Counted from the first letter of the stretch, positions 7,260-16,757 are shown. The stretch: DNA of 64,000 nt from Achromobacter ruhlandii (GCF_902859695.1 NZ_CADIJL010000024.1:1-64000); one strand, 5' to 3'. Notes: generated by a model not told the origin, from the letters alone. Numbers and translations: made by a program.

Positions 7260-8301
7260 TGGAAATGAGGTCGGACATTTGCGTGAAGTAGAGGGCCATC
7301 GGGGACACTGCGATCACAGCGGCGGCGATGCTGGCAACGTTGTTGCCATAGCTAAGGAAACGCTTAATCTGATCCATACCTAACTTGATGAGCGGTTTGG
7401 CAGCGTGCTCGAAGTGACGGCTCCCATTACCCGTGCTTTCTGTGAGCCGAAAGGCGTTGCATACCAGTATCGGCAACCGTTGCCGCGGATCCGCTTCGTC
7501 GATTCGGTCCAGATCCAATGCATGCCTGTAGCCCATCCGCGAGTTCTCGCGCACGGAAGCAATCGAGGGAACCATATACGGCAACAGCAACGGTTCAGAC
7601 AGATGTAATGCATCCTGCAGCGGAATGCCGCAGTCTTGCATCAGGCTGATGTACCTGGACCAAAGACCGAAGTAGAGTGACCTAACAGCGACAGCCAGGG
7701 TGGGAATGTCATCAAGTTTGGACAACATCGACGACGTCACGTCAGGCCGCCTCGCGAAGCGGAAGGCTGCAACACCGGCCAAGCAAAGGCCCACAAGTAG
7801 GACCAGCGAGTTGCCGGTGAGGAAGTCATGCACGGACTTCGAGAGCTGCATCATCGAGCTCGGCTTGCGAAACCCGTCGCCGAGGGTGAGGGCGGGAATT
7901 ACGGCCAACAACATGAAGAGGTTGACACCCAGCCCCGCGACTATCATCGCGATCGGATACAACAGCTTGCGCATCAGATTGCGAATCTCAAGTTGCAACT
8001 CGGCGGTTTGGGCCAGTCCCTCGAGTACCTGAGGTAGCTTCCCCGCGTGTTCTGCGATAGCCACTGGAGCGGCGTACATGGCCGGCCAGTAAGTAGAGAG
8101 AAAGCTAGAGAGCTTCTTGCCCTCCCTCACATGTGTGCTTGCCGTCAGCCAGAAGGTCGCACGGCTGCGCTGGAGCCTCGCTAGCTCCGATAGGGCCTGA
8201 TCCAGGCTCAGGGTATCCGCGAGAGCCGCGAGTGACATGGCCGCCAGGTTAATTTCCAGCAAGCTGAACGGCTTGTCGAGTTGTTCGTCCGTCTTAGTCA
8301 T
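7246..8301 (-). CDS. pilR: Type IV pilus inner-membrane platform protein PilR
   Basis: A 351-residue T2SF/GspF-family membrane protein. It has a conserved motif IAEHAGKLPQVLEGLAQ in its first cytoplasmic domain, membrane segments around residues 115-135 and 165-180, and a second T2SF domain. A final hydrophobic segment lies near the C-terminus. PilR forms the platform in the inner membrane on which the ATPase PilQ acts during pilus assembly. It directly follows pilQ, the order found in R64 and related clusters. Confidence 0.82.
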   Translation of the reverse strand: MTKTDEQLDKPFSLLEINLAAMSLAALADTLSLDQALSELARLQRSRATFWLTASTHVREGKKLSSFLSTYWPAMYAAPVAIAEHAGKLPQVLEGLAQTAELQLEIRNLMRKLLYPIAMIVAGLGVNLFMLLAVIPALTLGDGFRKPSSMMQLSKSVHDFLTGNSLVLLVGLCLAGVAAFRFARRPDVTSSMLSKLDDIPTLAVAVRSLYFGLWSRYISLMQDCGIPLQDALHLSEPLLLPYMVPSIASVRENSRMGYRHALDLDRIDEADPRQRLPILVCNAFRLTESTGNGSRHFEHAAKPLIKLGMDQIKRFLSYGNNVASIAAAVIAVSPMALYFTQMSDLISNAIR

Positions 8302-8360
8302 TAACGATGCGATGCTCGGTGAAATGGATTGCGAATTGACGCAGCTATCGACGCCACGCC

Positions 8361-10292
8361 TTAAATGAACAGATCCGATATCTGCGACTCGCCGAGCAAA
8401 ATTCGCTCCAGTGCGGCGTCGAAAAGACTGCGATCACGGAACCTAACCAGCTCGCTGTACCTGAACGTCCGACGCTCGAACATCTCATGCAGAAGATCCT
8501 TAACTTCGCGGGTCATCGAAAGGACCTCATTGATCGGCACCACGCCCACATAGCCGGTGTGATCACACTCCTTGCATCCCTCCGGATCGGCAAGGAAGCT
8601 GTTGCCCTGGAGCGCGGCATACTGTGCGTCGGTTGGTTGTGCAAGCCCATGCTTGCGGCAATAGTCTTCGATCTGCGCGTGTTGCGTGCGGAAGGCCTTC
8701 CGGTCTAGCGGCTTCCGGCAAGCGGGGCAGATGTGAGAGATCAATCGTTGAGCAGCGACAAGGTTGAGGGCCTCGATCATGTCGTGTTCGTTCACAACTG
8801 CTGCTTCAGCGTTATCGATCACCGGATTGTTGATGTAGGCCCGCAGGGTTGGGACCGCCATAATTGAATCACCGGCGTGTATCGTCGAGAGCATGAGTGA
8901 GCCTGTGCCACTGCCCCGGACCGCAGCAGCAGCCGAAGACCGACTTCGAATTTCACCGACATACACCGTGTCAGGATCCTGCCGCAGAATGGCCGCTGTC
9001 ATCAGGTCATAGCCATTGCGCGCGGTCACGGCATGCTGGAGCACATCAGGAATGTTCCGCTCCTTCGGGTGTTCGATGGATAGACGATTGCGGCTCTTCC
9101 CGAACAGGTCATATTCAAGCGTCAGCGCGCCGGCGATCGTCGTGCTCTTGCCGGAGTTGGTCGGTCCCGCCAACAGGATGAGTCCTTTGGTCTCACGAAG
9201 CGCGCTCTCGATTGCCTTGATGACGCTGGTCTTGATCTTCATCTGGTCCAGCTGCACACGCGTTGTCTTTCGAGGGATAAGTCGGATTGAGATCGACTCG
9301 GGCGCAATGTCCAGGCCAGCCGAATCCATCGGAGTGAAGGCCAGTCTCAGGAAGACCTCGGCCTCTTGGGAGCGATAGATCAAGTTGCCATCGGCTGGCG
9401 CCAGCAGGCGCCCCTCAGCCGTCGCCTGGTCGTCCGTGTACTTGGCTTGGCTTATACGGTGCAGAAACTGGGCAAGCTCGTTGCCTTGGTCAGGCGAGAA
9501 CGGCCGAACGACCGGGATATCGAACATGTGGGCAGCCCGCCGATAGCGCGCAATCACAATACCGTCCGCCTGAGGCTGCAAGGCAATATTGCTGGACTGC
9601 TTTTCATGTGCGAAATCCAGCATGCGCACGAACATGCGCTGCAGGTCGGTCGTCGCTTTCTCTGGAGTGAAGACATTGGTCTGGCTGTTGAGGTCGTTTG
9701 CAACGATCTCGCCGCCGTCCAGATTCGCCAGTCGATATATCTCTGCACGCTGACCTAGAGCCAGAATCGGGCCCGCGTGGTGGAGCCCATATAAAGCGTT
9801 GTTGGCTCGCATATCGCGGGCCATCTGCTCGAATTCCTTCAGGCGCCCGTTGTCGGTGAAGACCAAGCACGGGCGCCCGCTCGGCGTGTCAATGAGAACC
9901 GACTCGTGCCCGCACGCATCACGGACTGCAGGATCGGCCATCATGGCACTAGGCGATTCGGGCAGTGTCGTGTAGTAGGGACGTTGTTCCGTCAGTGCAA
10001 CTATCCGTTGGATACTGGGACGTAGATTGCTGATTTTGTCTGACAGGTACTCGAGAGTAAGCACATTCGCGGGCTTGCTATCCATCAGCACGTCCACCTG
10101 TCTCTGGGTCGCGAATTCCAGCTGAACGACGTAGTCGCCAGCGCGCAGCCCGGGGTTGGCAACGATCTGCGACGCTACGTCTGCGAGGTCTCGCGGCGCT
10201 GTCGCAGCGTCCGGGTAGCCCCATCCATCAAGAAGCGCCGCTAACGGTGAATGGACATCTTGGATGCGCGAGGCAGCGTCTTGCTGAGTCAT
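8361..10292 (-). CDS. pilQ: Type IV pilus assembly ATPase PilQ
   Basis: A 643-residue GspE/PilB-family secretion ATPase. The Walker A motif AGPTNSGKSTT lies near residue 375, followed by an Asp box, a Walker B region with LRQDPDTVYVGEIR, and a His box (STIHAGD). A CPAC ... CKEC pair forms the zinc-binding C-terminal element of the family. It powers pilus extension in the cytoplasm. The start at 10292 is chosen because an AGGA element lies about 9 bases upstream and it falls just after the preceding gene's stop at 10303. A longer reading back to 10370 would overlap that gene by 68 bp. Confidence 0.88.
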   Translation of the reverse strand: MTQQDAASRIQDVHSPLAALLDGWGYPDAATAPRDLADVASQIVANPGLRAGDYVVQLEFATQRQVDVLMDSKPANVLTLEYLSDKISNLRPSIQRIVALTEQRPYYTTLPESPSAMMADPAVRDACGHESVLIDTPSGRPCLVFTDNGRLKEFEQMARDMRANNALYGLHHAGPILALGQRAEIYRLANLDGGEIVANDLNSQTNVFTPEKATTDLQRMFVRMLDFAHEKQSSNIALQPQADGIVIARYRRAAHMFDIPVVRPFSPDQGNELAQFLHRISQAKYTDDQATAEGRLLAPADGNLIYRSQEAEVFLRLAFTPMDSAGLDIAPESISIRLIPRKTTRVQLDQMKIKTSVIKAIESALRETKGLILLAGPTNSGKSTTIAGALTLEYDLFGKSRNRLSIEHPKERNIPDVLQHAVTARNGYDLMTAAILRQDPDTVYVGEIRSRSSAAAAVRGSGTGSLMLSTIHAGDSIMAVPTLRAYINNPVIDNAEAAVVNEHDMIEALNLVAAQRLISHICPACRKPLDRKAFRTQHAQIEDYCRKHGLAQPTDAQYAALQGNSFLADPEGCKECDHTGYVGVVPINEVLSMTREVKDLLHEMFERRTFRYSELVRFRDRSLFDAALERILLGESQISDLFI

Positions 10293-10302
10293 GATTCGAA
10301 TC

Positions 10303-11112
10303 CTATTGAGCAAAAAGACGCGCTCGCGCGTCGAGCTGGCTTGCCACGGGCACCTCTTTGCCTGTGGCATCCTTTATGGTCGAGGTCGTCAATATTGCGA
10401 CGTAGTCCTCAGTCAAATAGTTGTAGACACGTGGCGTTCCCCAAACCGAAAACAGGTCAGTGCAGTCCAACGGCACACCGGCCCAGATGTAGGAGCCAGA
10501 GCAGGTGCCAGCAGTGCCACCGAAACCGGCAAGTGCGGCCAACGTGGCAGACGAGCCCGCCGGCTTGGGGAATACCTGCCGGTTGTCTATTACTTGTGAA
10601 TAGGCGCGTGCGAACTTCTGCAGGATTCGCCGCTGCGCAAGCTTTTCGAGAGAGATCTCGTTCGCGTAATCGTTGCGGCTGTCGTAGAGCCACCAGTGGC
10701 TGCGCTTTCTGCCACACCAAGGGCCGGGGGAAGAGAAAGGCAAGGTGCCACATTCGTTATCTGCGAGGTACGCCGCGGAGTCGGTGGCATCACGGGGCAA
10801 CTGCGAAAACACCACCGCGCGGCGGAACTGCCAGACACCATCCGTCATGATCGGGCTGACCTCATACCCCTGCCAAGCCCTGCCAGCTTCCACGCGCAGC
10901 TCTTGATAGCCGGCGCGACCTGCGGCCTCCTCCAACGAGGCTGGCGGCACCCCGAAATCCATGATCTGGTTCTGGATTGCGCCAGCCACGAATCGCGTGG
11001 CCATGGCACGGGCTTGGCCGTCGATCGCTTGGGCTTGCCCGGCCGACGTGGCGAATCCCGTAAGCATAAAAGTCAGGAAGGCGAATCCCACGCCAAGGAG
11101 GAGCAGCGGCAT
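10303..11112 (-). CDS. Membrane-anchored pilus operon protein of unknown family
   Basis: A 269-residue protein that begins almost directly with a hydrophobic segment (PLLLLGVGFAFLTFML). A short region with AMATRFVAGAIQNQIMDFG follows, then a large periplasmic domain with four to five cysteines. An in-frame stop lies two codons upstream of the ATG, so the start is fixed. It sits between the pilin gene pilS and pilQ with gaps of 6 and 10 bp. Its shape recalls the small R64 PilM but it is nearly twice as long. It could also be a minor pilin-like or pilus-tip accessory protein. No firm family could be recognised. Confidence 0.55.
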   Translation of the reverse strand: MPLLLLGVGFAFLTFMLTGFATSAGQAQAIDGQARAMATRFVAGAIQNQIMDFGVPPASLEEAAGRAGYQELRVEAGRAWQGYEVSPIMTDGVWQFRRAVVFSQLPRDATDSAAYLADNECGTLPFSSPGPWCGRKRSHWWLYDSRNDYANEISLEKLAQRRILQKFARAYSQVIDNRQVFPKPAGSSATLAALAGFGGTAGTCSGSYIWAGVPLDCTDLFSVWGTPRVYNYLTEDYVAILTTSTIKDATGKEVPVASQLDARARLFAQ

Positions 11113-11118
11113 GATCGG

Positions 11119-11787
11119 TCAATAGAAGATGGTCATGGTGCGATTACCGCTTCCACCTGCCGAGAACTGGATCTTCGGGTCCGTGGTATCCGCACCCGCA
11201 GGCAGAGCTGTCGCGTTCATCGCACCAGGCGTGCTCGACAAGCGCTGATAGTTCGCCAACACCACCGCGTCCGTGACGGGCGCGAATTGGACGGCGATGA
11301 CGTTTCGATTGTTGATAAAAGCATCGCTCAAAGACACGGTCGAGCCGCCCAGGCGATAGTTGCCGGGCGAGCCCTGAATGGACTCGTGCATGGGTAGCGC
11401 GTTCGTGTTCGCGTAGCAGGCTGCATACAGCGGGTTCACGTTGCTGCCGTCGACCAGCAATTGCAGCGCGCCGTTGGCCCCCGGCGTCGTCGGTACTGCT
11501 GACGTGGCCACCATGTTGGCGGTCCCGCACGATTGATTGATGATTCGGAAATTATTGGCAAGCCCCTGCGCGATATCTTGGTACGCGAGGCTTTTGACGT
11601 TGTCCGTGGAACCCAACAACTTCGGGGCGAAGATCCAGGCGAGGATCCCAAGGATTCCAACAACAACCAGGATCTCGAGCAGAGTGAAGCCGGCCTGTTT
11701 GCGTCGGTACGCTCGCGCGCCCACAGCGCTGGGCAGGTAGCGGGGAAAGGGGGAGAGAGTACGATTACTGCGGTGAAGTTGTTTCAT
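11119..11787 (-). CDS. pilS: Type IVb prepilin PilS (major pilin candidate)
   Basis: A 222-residue prepilin. A long basic leader of about 32 residues ends in KQAG, followed by the processed N-terminus FTLLEILVVVGILGILAW with the conserved Glu at +5. The mature globular domain has two cysteines (about residues 88 and 124) that could form the typical pilin disulfide. Long leaders are usual for type IVb pilins. After cleavage by a prepilin peptidase it would polymerise into the thin pilus used for mating in liquid. No peptidase gene (pilU type) was found in this window, so processing may depend on a gene elsewhere. Confidence 0.75.
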   Translation of the reverse strand: MKQLHRSNRTLSPFPRYLPSAVGARAYRRKQAGFTLLEILVVVGILGILAWIFAPKLLGSTDNVKSLAYQDIAQGLANNFRIINQSCGTANMVATSAVPTTPGANGALQLLVDGSNVNPLYAACYANTNALPMHESIQGSPGNYRLGGSTVSLSDAFINNRNVIAVQFAPVTDAVVLANYQRLSSTPGAMNATALPAGADTTDPKIQFSAGGSGNRTMTIFY

Positions 11788-11803
11788 AGTTATCTCGGTG
11801 CTT

Positions 11804-12847
11804 TTAGAAGGTCAAGACGACGTTGTTGGTGGGGTTTGAAGAATCCGGTGCGACCCCAGCTGACACGTTGGCGTTGAGGCGGATAGCACCGTAGTGAGGA
11901 ACTTTGTTGGGCCCGACGGCGGTTGGCTTGTAGTCGCGGCAATACTGCAGGGGCCCGCCCCACTGGGTCTTCCCGTACCGGGCCTGATCCATACCGATTT
12001 GGGCTAGCACGTTGACCGAAGAACTGGAGAGGTCATACCAGCCGTCGTAGCAACCTTGGTTTGTGGCGGGATTCTGGCCAGCAAGACTTGTGGTGGCTGC
12101 GGGATACCAATTCGTCGTGTCCGTGGCGGACGCCAGACGCTGGCTTTCGCGGTAGTAGTTCTGGAAGTTGTCGCGCATGAGGTCGACGTTTGTCACGGTC
12201 GTCTGCATCATGGAGCGTTGGAGTTGCAGCGTGCTGAAGATCTGCACGCCGTAGTCAGGTTGCGTAGGCGCCCAAGTTGCCACATTCGCGACGGTGAGGG
12301 CGGCACTCGCGCCCGGAATCCCCGCCACGCCAGCGCATGCACCTGACGAGATCGGGCACCGGGTGCTGTACACCGCGCCAATTTGATAAGCGAGGGTCAC
12401 GAGCGGCCCACTGCGGAAGTACAAGGGAACCTGCATCGAGATGTCCGGCGTCCGCTGATAGACGCGCGCGTTCTGCGCTGCAGTGCCGTCGCTATTGATA
12501 TCACGCGGCAGCAGCCCAGATTGTGAGAACAGGCTCACCAGGTCAGAATCCAAGGGATCCAGAACAGCGTTGCGCAAGCCCCCGCCGCTGTACGGCTCGG
12601 GCAACTTTCCAAGCACCGACCGGGTCCGCGCCGCGTCAAGAAGCACCGCGGCAACGTTCTGGTTGCTCAGCGCTTGACGTCCATCGGCGGCGCGTACTAG
12701 AGCGCTGTATCCGTCTCGAACCATGGGCGCCAGTAGGTACAGCAGCCCTCCCAGCAACGCGACGCACGACAGGATTTCGATCAGCGTAAAGCCGTCCTGG
12801 CGTGAGGCCTGTCGTTCGCTCGCGCGATATTGTTGACGTCGATTCAT
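11804..12847 (-). CDS. Prepilin-like minor pilin of the thin pilus
   Basis: A 347-residue protein with a prepilin N-terminus: basic leader ending in RQDG, then FTLIEILSCVALLGGLLYLL with Glu at +5. The mature domain is large, with several cysteines (for example TRCPISSGAC and GCYDGW). It precedes pilS by 16 bp in the same operon. It is not the shufflon pilV, because its C-terminus has no sfx-encoded CQSG motif. It could be a second structural or priming pilin that has no clear counterpart in R64. The prepilin class is clear; its specific role is unknown. Confidence 0.65.
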   Translation of the reverse strand: MNRRQQYRASERQASRQDGFTLIEILSCVALLGGLLYLLAPMVRDGYSALVRAADGRQALSNQNVAAVLLDAARTRSVLGKLPEPYSGGGLRNAVLDPLDSDLVSLFSQSGLLPRDINSDGTAAQNARVYQRTPDISMQVPLYFRSGPLVTLAYQIGAVYSTRCPISSGACAGVAGIPGASAALTVANVATWAPTQPDYGVQIFSTLQLQRSMMQTTVTNVDLMRDNFQNYYRESQRLASATDTTNWYPAATTSLAGQNPATNQGCYDGWYDLSSSSVNVLAQIGMDQARYGKTQWGGPLQYCRDYKPTAVGPNKVPHYGAIRLNANVSAGVAPDSSNPTNNVVLTF

Positions 12848-12855
12848 GTCGCGAC

Positions 12856-14715
12856 CTAATTGCGTTTTGTAATGCCTACGCGCAAGACCAGGTACATCGA
12901 GGTCTTGGATCCGCTGTTGTTTTCGTTGCCAAACACAGCGCTCAGCACCGGCACATCTTTAAGGCCGGGAATGCCACTGCCAAGGTCGTTGGTGTTCTCC
13001 TGGCTCAAGCCACCCAGCAAGATCAAATCGCCATCGCGCAAGACCACTTCGGCATTGTTCGTTTGCTTGTTGATGATTGGGATGCGCTGGGGGATCTGTA
13101 CGACCTTCTCGCCGGCGGTGATGACCTGGTTGGAGGAGTCCCATCCCACGACCTTTTTCAGCAACATGGAAACCTGGGCGCGCACGATTCCAGATGTGGA
13201 GTCGTAGCGCGGGTTAATGCGCAACCGCATACCGGTGCTGTAGGGCACGAGAATGTTCTGCGTTGCGGTGGCGGCCGCTCCCGTGTTCGTGCCGTAGGCG
13301 GCTTGCTGACTGTTGATCGTGTAGTGACCGGTGGTCCGGTAGTCGAACTCAGCGGGCGAGCCGCTCGTCGTGGAAACCGTCGGCTTCTGAATGGTGCGAG
13401 TATTTTCTTGCGTGTCCATGTAAGCGTTGAAGATCTGCAGCCCATCTGCGGCAGACGAGACGCCCAGCAGCGTTGTGGGCGTCGCCGCCAGCGACGTCGA
13501 CGGAACATTGACGCTGGGAATTTGGCTTCCCCCGCCCGGGAAGCTGATCGTGGCGCCACCAAGGATGTTGTTGGTGACGACGGCGCCATAGCGGCCTTTC
13601 GCGAAGCGCGCGAAGCTCGCAATATCAAGACCGCGAGTTGACCTCTTGCTAGTCGTGACCTCAACGACCTCCACGTCGAAGGTGATCTGGGTGTTGTACT
13701 TGGCCTGAATGCTGTCCATGTAGGGGCTGATCTGCTTCATCAGCCAGCCGGGGGCCTGGATAGTGATTGCGCCCGTCTCCGGGTTCATCGAAGGCAAGCC
13801 AATGCGCGTTGCGGTGTAGAGCGAGTTGCCTCCAGCGCTCTGGCCACCACAAGTGGCGGCCCCCCCGCCGCCCGCGTCGGCGCCAACGCGCCCGCCGATT
13901 GCCATTCCGGGATTGATTCCCGGGACAATTGGCGAGCCGCCTTGGATCTGCGGCGCGGCATTCAAACTGACACCGTTATTGTTGGCCGCCGTCGGGATAA
14001 GGGTGGCGAGCCGGCTGCACAACTCGTTGGAGAGGCTTTTCCAGAAATTGTCCGTACTGGTGACGGTGTTCATGTTTTTGTTGCCACCGTCGCCGTCGGA
14101 ACTATTGCGCCGGTTCGCCGCGCCCGTATTTCCGACTCCGCCCATGCCTGCGCCTGTAGGCGATCCATCCTCGTCATCGATGTCCGTAGTTGCCGAGCTG
14201 TAGCTGCTTGTGCGGTTCCCGATGTTGATCGTCCACGTTTGCGAGCGCATGGGAATGATCTCTACGACCTTGGCCTGGTTGTCCAGCTGGTAGTCGAGGC
14301 CCATAGGAAGTAGGAGTGTCTTGAGGGCGGTCTCGCCATCCAGCTGGGTCACACCCAGCCCGCTGTAGAGATAGTTATCCAACGGCAGTGAGGTGGCGAT
14401 GTTGATGCCGTGGGCGCGCAGCACCTTGAGGATCTCCATGGCGCTGACCGCATTTTTGGGCACGTAAGTGACTTTCTTGGCGCGCAGCCAAGCGTGTTGC
14501 TTGGCCTCTTGCTCGGCCTCAGACAACCGCTTGAATTCCAAAGGGACTTCTCCCGCGCGGACAATCTCCTCTTGTTTGCGCTGCTGTTCCTTCACGTCGT
14601 CCAGGCCTTTAGTGGCTCCTTCATGGAACTCCCGCGCCTCCTTGTCGTAGTTTGTGGCGCACGCGACAAGCAAAGAGGAGGCCGCGGCGGCGATGAAAAT
14701 GCGGTGAATGATCAT
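12856..14715 (-). CDS. pilN: Outer-membrane secretin PilN (lipoprotein)
   Basis: A 619-residue secretin. A lipoprotein signal ends in the lipobox LVAC, giving an acylated N-terminal Cys at about residue 19. The N-terminal half holds ring-forming N domains and a long Gly/Asn/Asp-rich linker (about residues 180-300). The C-terminal half is the secretin core, with the motifs FDVEVVEV and VQIPQRIPIINKQT and the end GIPGLKDVPVLSAVFG. PilN forms the outer-membrane channel through which the thin pilus passes. It lies 8 bp before the prepilin gene in the operon. Confidence 0.85.
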   Translation of the reverse strand: MIIHRIFIAAAASSLLVACATNYDKEAREFHEGATKGLDDVKEQQRKQEEIVRAGEVPLEFKRLSEAEQEAKQHAWLRAKKVTYVPKNAVSAMEILKVLRAHGINIATSLPLDNYLYSGLGVTQLDGETALKTLLLPMGLDYQLDNQAKVVEIIPMRSQTWTINIGNRTSSYSSATTDIDDEDGSPTGAGMGGVGNTGAANRRNSSDGDGGNKNMNTVTSTDNFWKSLSNELCSRLATLIPTAANNNGVSLNAAPQIQGGSPIVPGINPGMAIGGRVGADAGGGGAATCGGQSAGGNSLYTATRIGLPSMNPETGAITIQAPGWLMKQISPYMDSIQAKYNTQITFDVEVVEVTTSKRSTRGLDIASFARFAKGRYGAVVTNNILGGATISFPGGGSQIPSVNVPSTSLAATPTTLLGVSSAADGLQIFNAYMDTQENTRTIQKPTVSTTSGSPAEFDYRTTGHYTINSQQAAYGTNTGAAATATQNILVPYSTGMRLRINPRYDSTSGIVRAQVSMLLKKVVGWDSSNQVITAGEKVVQIPQRIPIINKQTNNAEVVLRDGDLILLGGLSQENTNDLGSGIPGLKDVPVLSAVFGNENNSGSKTSMYLVLRVGITKRN

Positions 14716-14750
14716 TGGGTTGGTCCGTTGTTTAGATGGCGTAGAGCGTT

Positions 14751-16604
14751 CTATTGCGTGGCGTCGGAAACGCGGATCTCCGGAGGATTTGCGTCTGGAT
14801 AGACCTCGATATGCACGAGCGAAGCGACAGCCTGACCAACCGACTTCACGACGCTAAGAAATTCGGTGGAGTAGGTTCGCGGCGTGACGACTTGGATGTA
14901 GTTGGAAGCGTCCCACTTCAACCTGTAGCCTGCTGTGGTCGCCCATTCTTCAAGGTTGTCGCGAAGCGTCTTTTGCGCATCCAGATGCCACGTTGGCAGT
15001 GCGGGGGTGGCCGCCTGCTCAGCAACGTCGCTGATGGCGGCGCTGGTACCGTCAGGATCAACACCTACATGCGCGCCGTCCGCGTCTGGCGCAGCGGGGC
15101 TGGGGGACGCAGTGCGTTTGGCCGCGCCCGAGGCGATCGCTTCCGCCGCGCCGCTGGGATAGTCCGCCAATGCCACCTCGCCTGCCAGACGCACGCTAGC
15201 GTGCACTGTCAGTGTGGGCATTCTTGCGCCGGCTGGGGTTTCATCGCCGGCGCGTGGCGGGGAATCCCTCGACACCTGTGGACCGGTTTTCTCGTTGGTC
15301 GCCAATGGGACGTTGGGTATCGCCATGGATGCAACGGCGATCGGCAGAGCGGTTGCAGGTGCCGGTGCCGGTGCAATTCCCTCCGGGGCCGTGGCTAATC
15401 CCCTTCCGCTCGATTGATCGACGCTGGCCGGGAACGAGAACGCCGGCCCCACCGCGACGTATCGCGCTGCGCTGAATCCCTCGTGGCGTTTGGGTGCAGT
15501 GGTAACTCCAAAAAACTTCTCTATCGACTCGAAAGATGTTGCGGACGCGCTAGCAGCCGCAATCGCTTGGGCGGGTGGCGCCGGCGGCGTCTCCACTCGC
15601 GGTGCCACAGAGGGCGCTGTGGCCCGCGCAAATGCCGCGGTGACATCGGTTTCGCTGGTCGGAGCAAGTCTGAATGCCGATGCCATCGTGGGTTGTGGCC
15701 GAGCCACCTCGGGCCTCGCGATCGGTGTGCGGGGAGAAGATGCGACCGCGCTATCAGATTCCCTCACAATAGGTAGTGCAGCCGGCAATGATTGGCCGCC
15801 CTGGCTTATGCGCTGAGATTGCGATTGCGCCTGCTGCTGTTGTGCCCGCGCAATCGGCGCTGCGGCAGGGAAACCATCGGCATTCCGCCAATGCGGAGCT
15901 ACTTCCGCTGGCCGCGAGCCTACGGTCGCCGACTGAGCACGATCGGAACGGGCTTCGCCTGCTTGTTCGGGGCGTTGGCCTTGAGGTCCCAAAAAGTTCT
16001 GCATCAACATCAGAGCCGTTTGTGGCTCCAGCTTTCCAGACTGGCTGATGGCGATTAGTCGGCTGGCAATTTCGACCTGAACATCGGCACTGGACAGGGC
16101 GGATGCAGCCGACGTGTTGGCCCCCGTGCGCGTCGAGGTAGACAGTTGGACGGCTTGAGCAGGCGCAAGGAACACGCGGACGTAGGGCGCGGGGAGGTCA
16201 TCCTCGTAATCAGCAGTCACACCTAAGGAAAACCTGCTCGGGTCGACCCCGGCATCAATGAGTGCCTGCCTAGTCGCCGCAACTCGGGCGGACACAACCG
16301 ACGCTCCCATGGAACGATCGCCCTTCACCACAATCACGTAGCTGGCATTCGTTGCACCATGCCTGACAAACTCAAACAGGCCCGTCTGTGAGTCACCAGT
16401 CAATCGGTTGCTCCGCGCATGAAATGACAAGACCACATTCGGGATGGGAGAGTACCGAGGCTCCATCGTGCTAGCACGAGAAGGCCCCTGGGTCTTTCCA
16501 CTACCGTCCTCAAGCGCGCGAAAGCCGGCAGTTGCCATCGATGGGCAACAAGCAATAATTATTGACAGCGCTATTGGACTCAGGCGAGTTGGAGGAAACA
16601 GCAT
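14751..16604 (-). CDS. pilL: PilL-like pilus protein with C-terminal TcpQ-like domain
   Basis: A 617-residue exported protein, first gene of the pil operon. A signal peptide (to about SMATAG) is followed by an OmpA/PilL-like region with VVKGDRSMGASVVSARVAATRQAL. A very long Ala/Pro/Ser-rich linker occupies about residues 170-520. The last 80 residues (WHLDAQKTLRDNLEEWATTAGYRLKW onward, with VEVYPDANPPEIRV-like strands) match the TcpQ-type domain that binds the secretin. Such proteins help assemble and stabilise PilN. The promoter lies about 35-60 bp upstream and is interlocked with the trb promoter. The symbol follows its place as operon leader. Confidence 0.7.
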   Translation of the reverse strand: MLFPPTRLSPIALSIIIACCPSMATAGFRALEDGSGKTQGPSRASTMEPRYSPIPNVVLSFHARSNRLTGDSQTGLFEFVRHGATNASYVIVVKGDRSMGASVVSARVAATRQALIDAGVDPSRFSLGVTADYEDDLPAPYVRVFLAPAQAVQLSTSTRTGANTSAASALSSADVQVEIASRLIAISQSGKLEPQTALMLMQNFLGPQGQRPEQAGEARSDRAQSATVGSRPAEVAPHWRNADGFPAAAPIARAQQQQAQSQSQRISQGGQSLPAALPIVRESDSAVASSPRTPIARPEVARPQPTMASAFRLAPTSETDVTAAFARATAPSVAPRVETPPAPPAQAIAAASASATSFESIEKFFGVTTAPKRHEGFSAARYVAVGPAFSFPASVDQSSGRGLATAPEGIAPAPAPATALPIAVASMAIPNVPLATNEKTGPQVSRDSPPRAGDETPAGARMPTLTVHASVRLAGEVALADYPSGAAEAIASGAAKRTASPSPAAPDADGAHVGVDPDGTSAAISDVAEQAATPALPTWHLDAQKTLRDNLEEWATTAGYRLKWDASNYIQVVTPRTYSTEFLSVVKSVGQAVASLVHIEVYPDANPPEIRVSDATQ

Positions 16605-16636
16605 TGAACACCGGCAGAAAGGGTGATTTTGCGTAG

Positions 16637-16665
16637 ATTATGCAAGCTATATTGCACATTTGCAA
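16637..16665 (-). promoter_or_regulatory. Predicted sigma-70 promoter of the pil operon
   Basis: On the minus strand TTGCAA (16665-16660) and CATAAT (16642-16637) are spaced by exactly 17 bp, about 33 bp before the pilL start codon. The elements interlock with the divergent promoter at 16652-16680. Confidence 0.6.
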
Positions 16666-16680
16666 GGATGCATAGATAAT
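16652..16680 (+). promoter_or_regulatory. Predicted sigma-70 promoter of the trbB operon
   Basis: TTGCAC (16652-16657) and GATAAT (16675-16680) are spaced by 17 bp and read rightward into 16758. The predicted start is near 16687, upstream of the palindromic operator at 16705-16720, so a bound repressor would block elongation or escape. Confidence 0.6.
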
Positions 16681-16704
16681 TGTAAAAATAGTTCGCCGGG
16701 TCCT

Positions 16705-16720
16705 TTTTCACTGGTGAAAA
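16705..16720. promoter_or_regulatory. Palindromic operator copy 1
   Basis: TTTTCACTGGTGAAAA, a near-perfect 16-bp dyad found nine times in this window. This copy lies between the trb promoter and the first gene of the trb operon. Confidence 0.7.
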
Positions 16721-16757
16721 TCTTGCAAGGCGCGAATCTTCCTCTTCCGACACAGAT

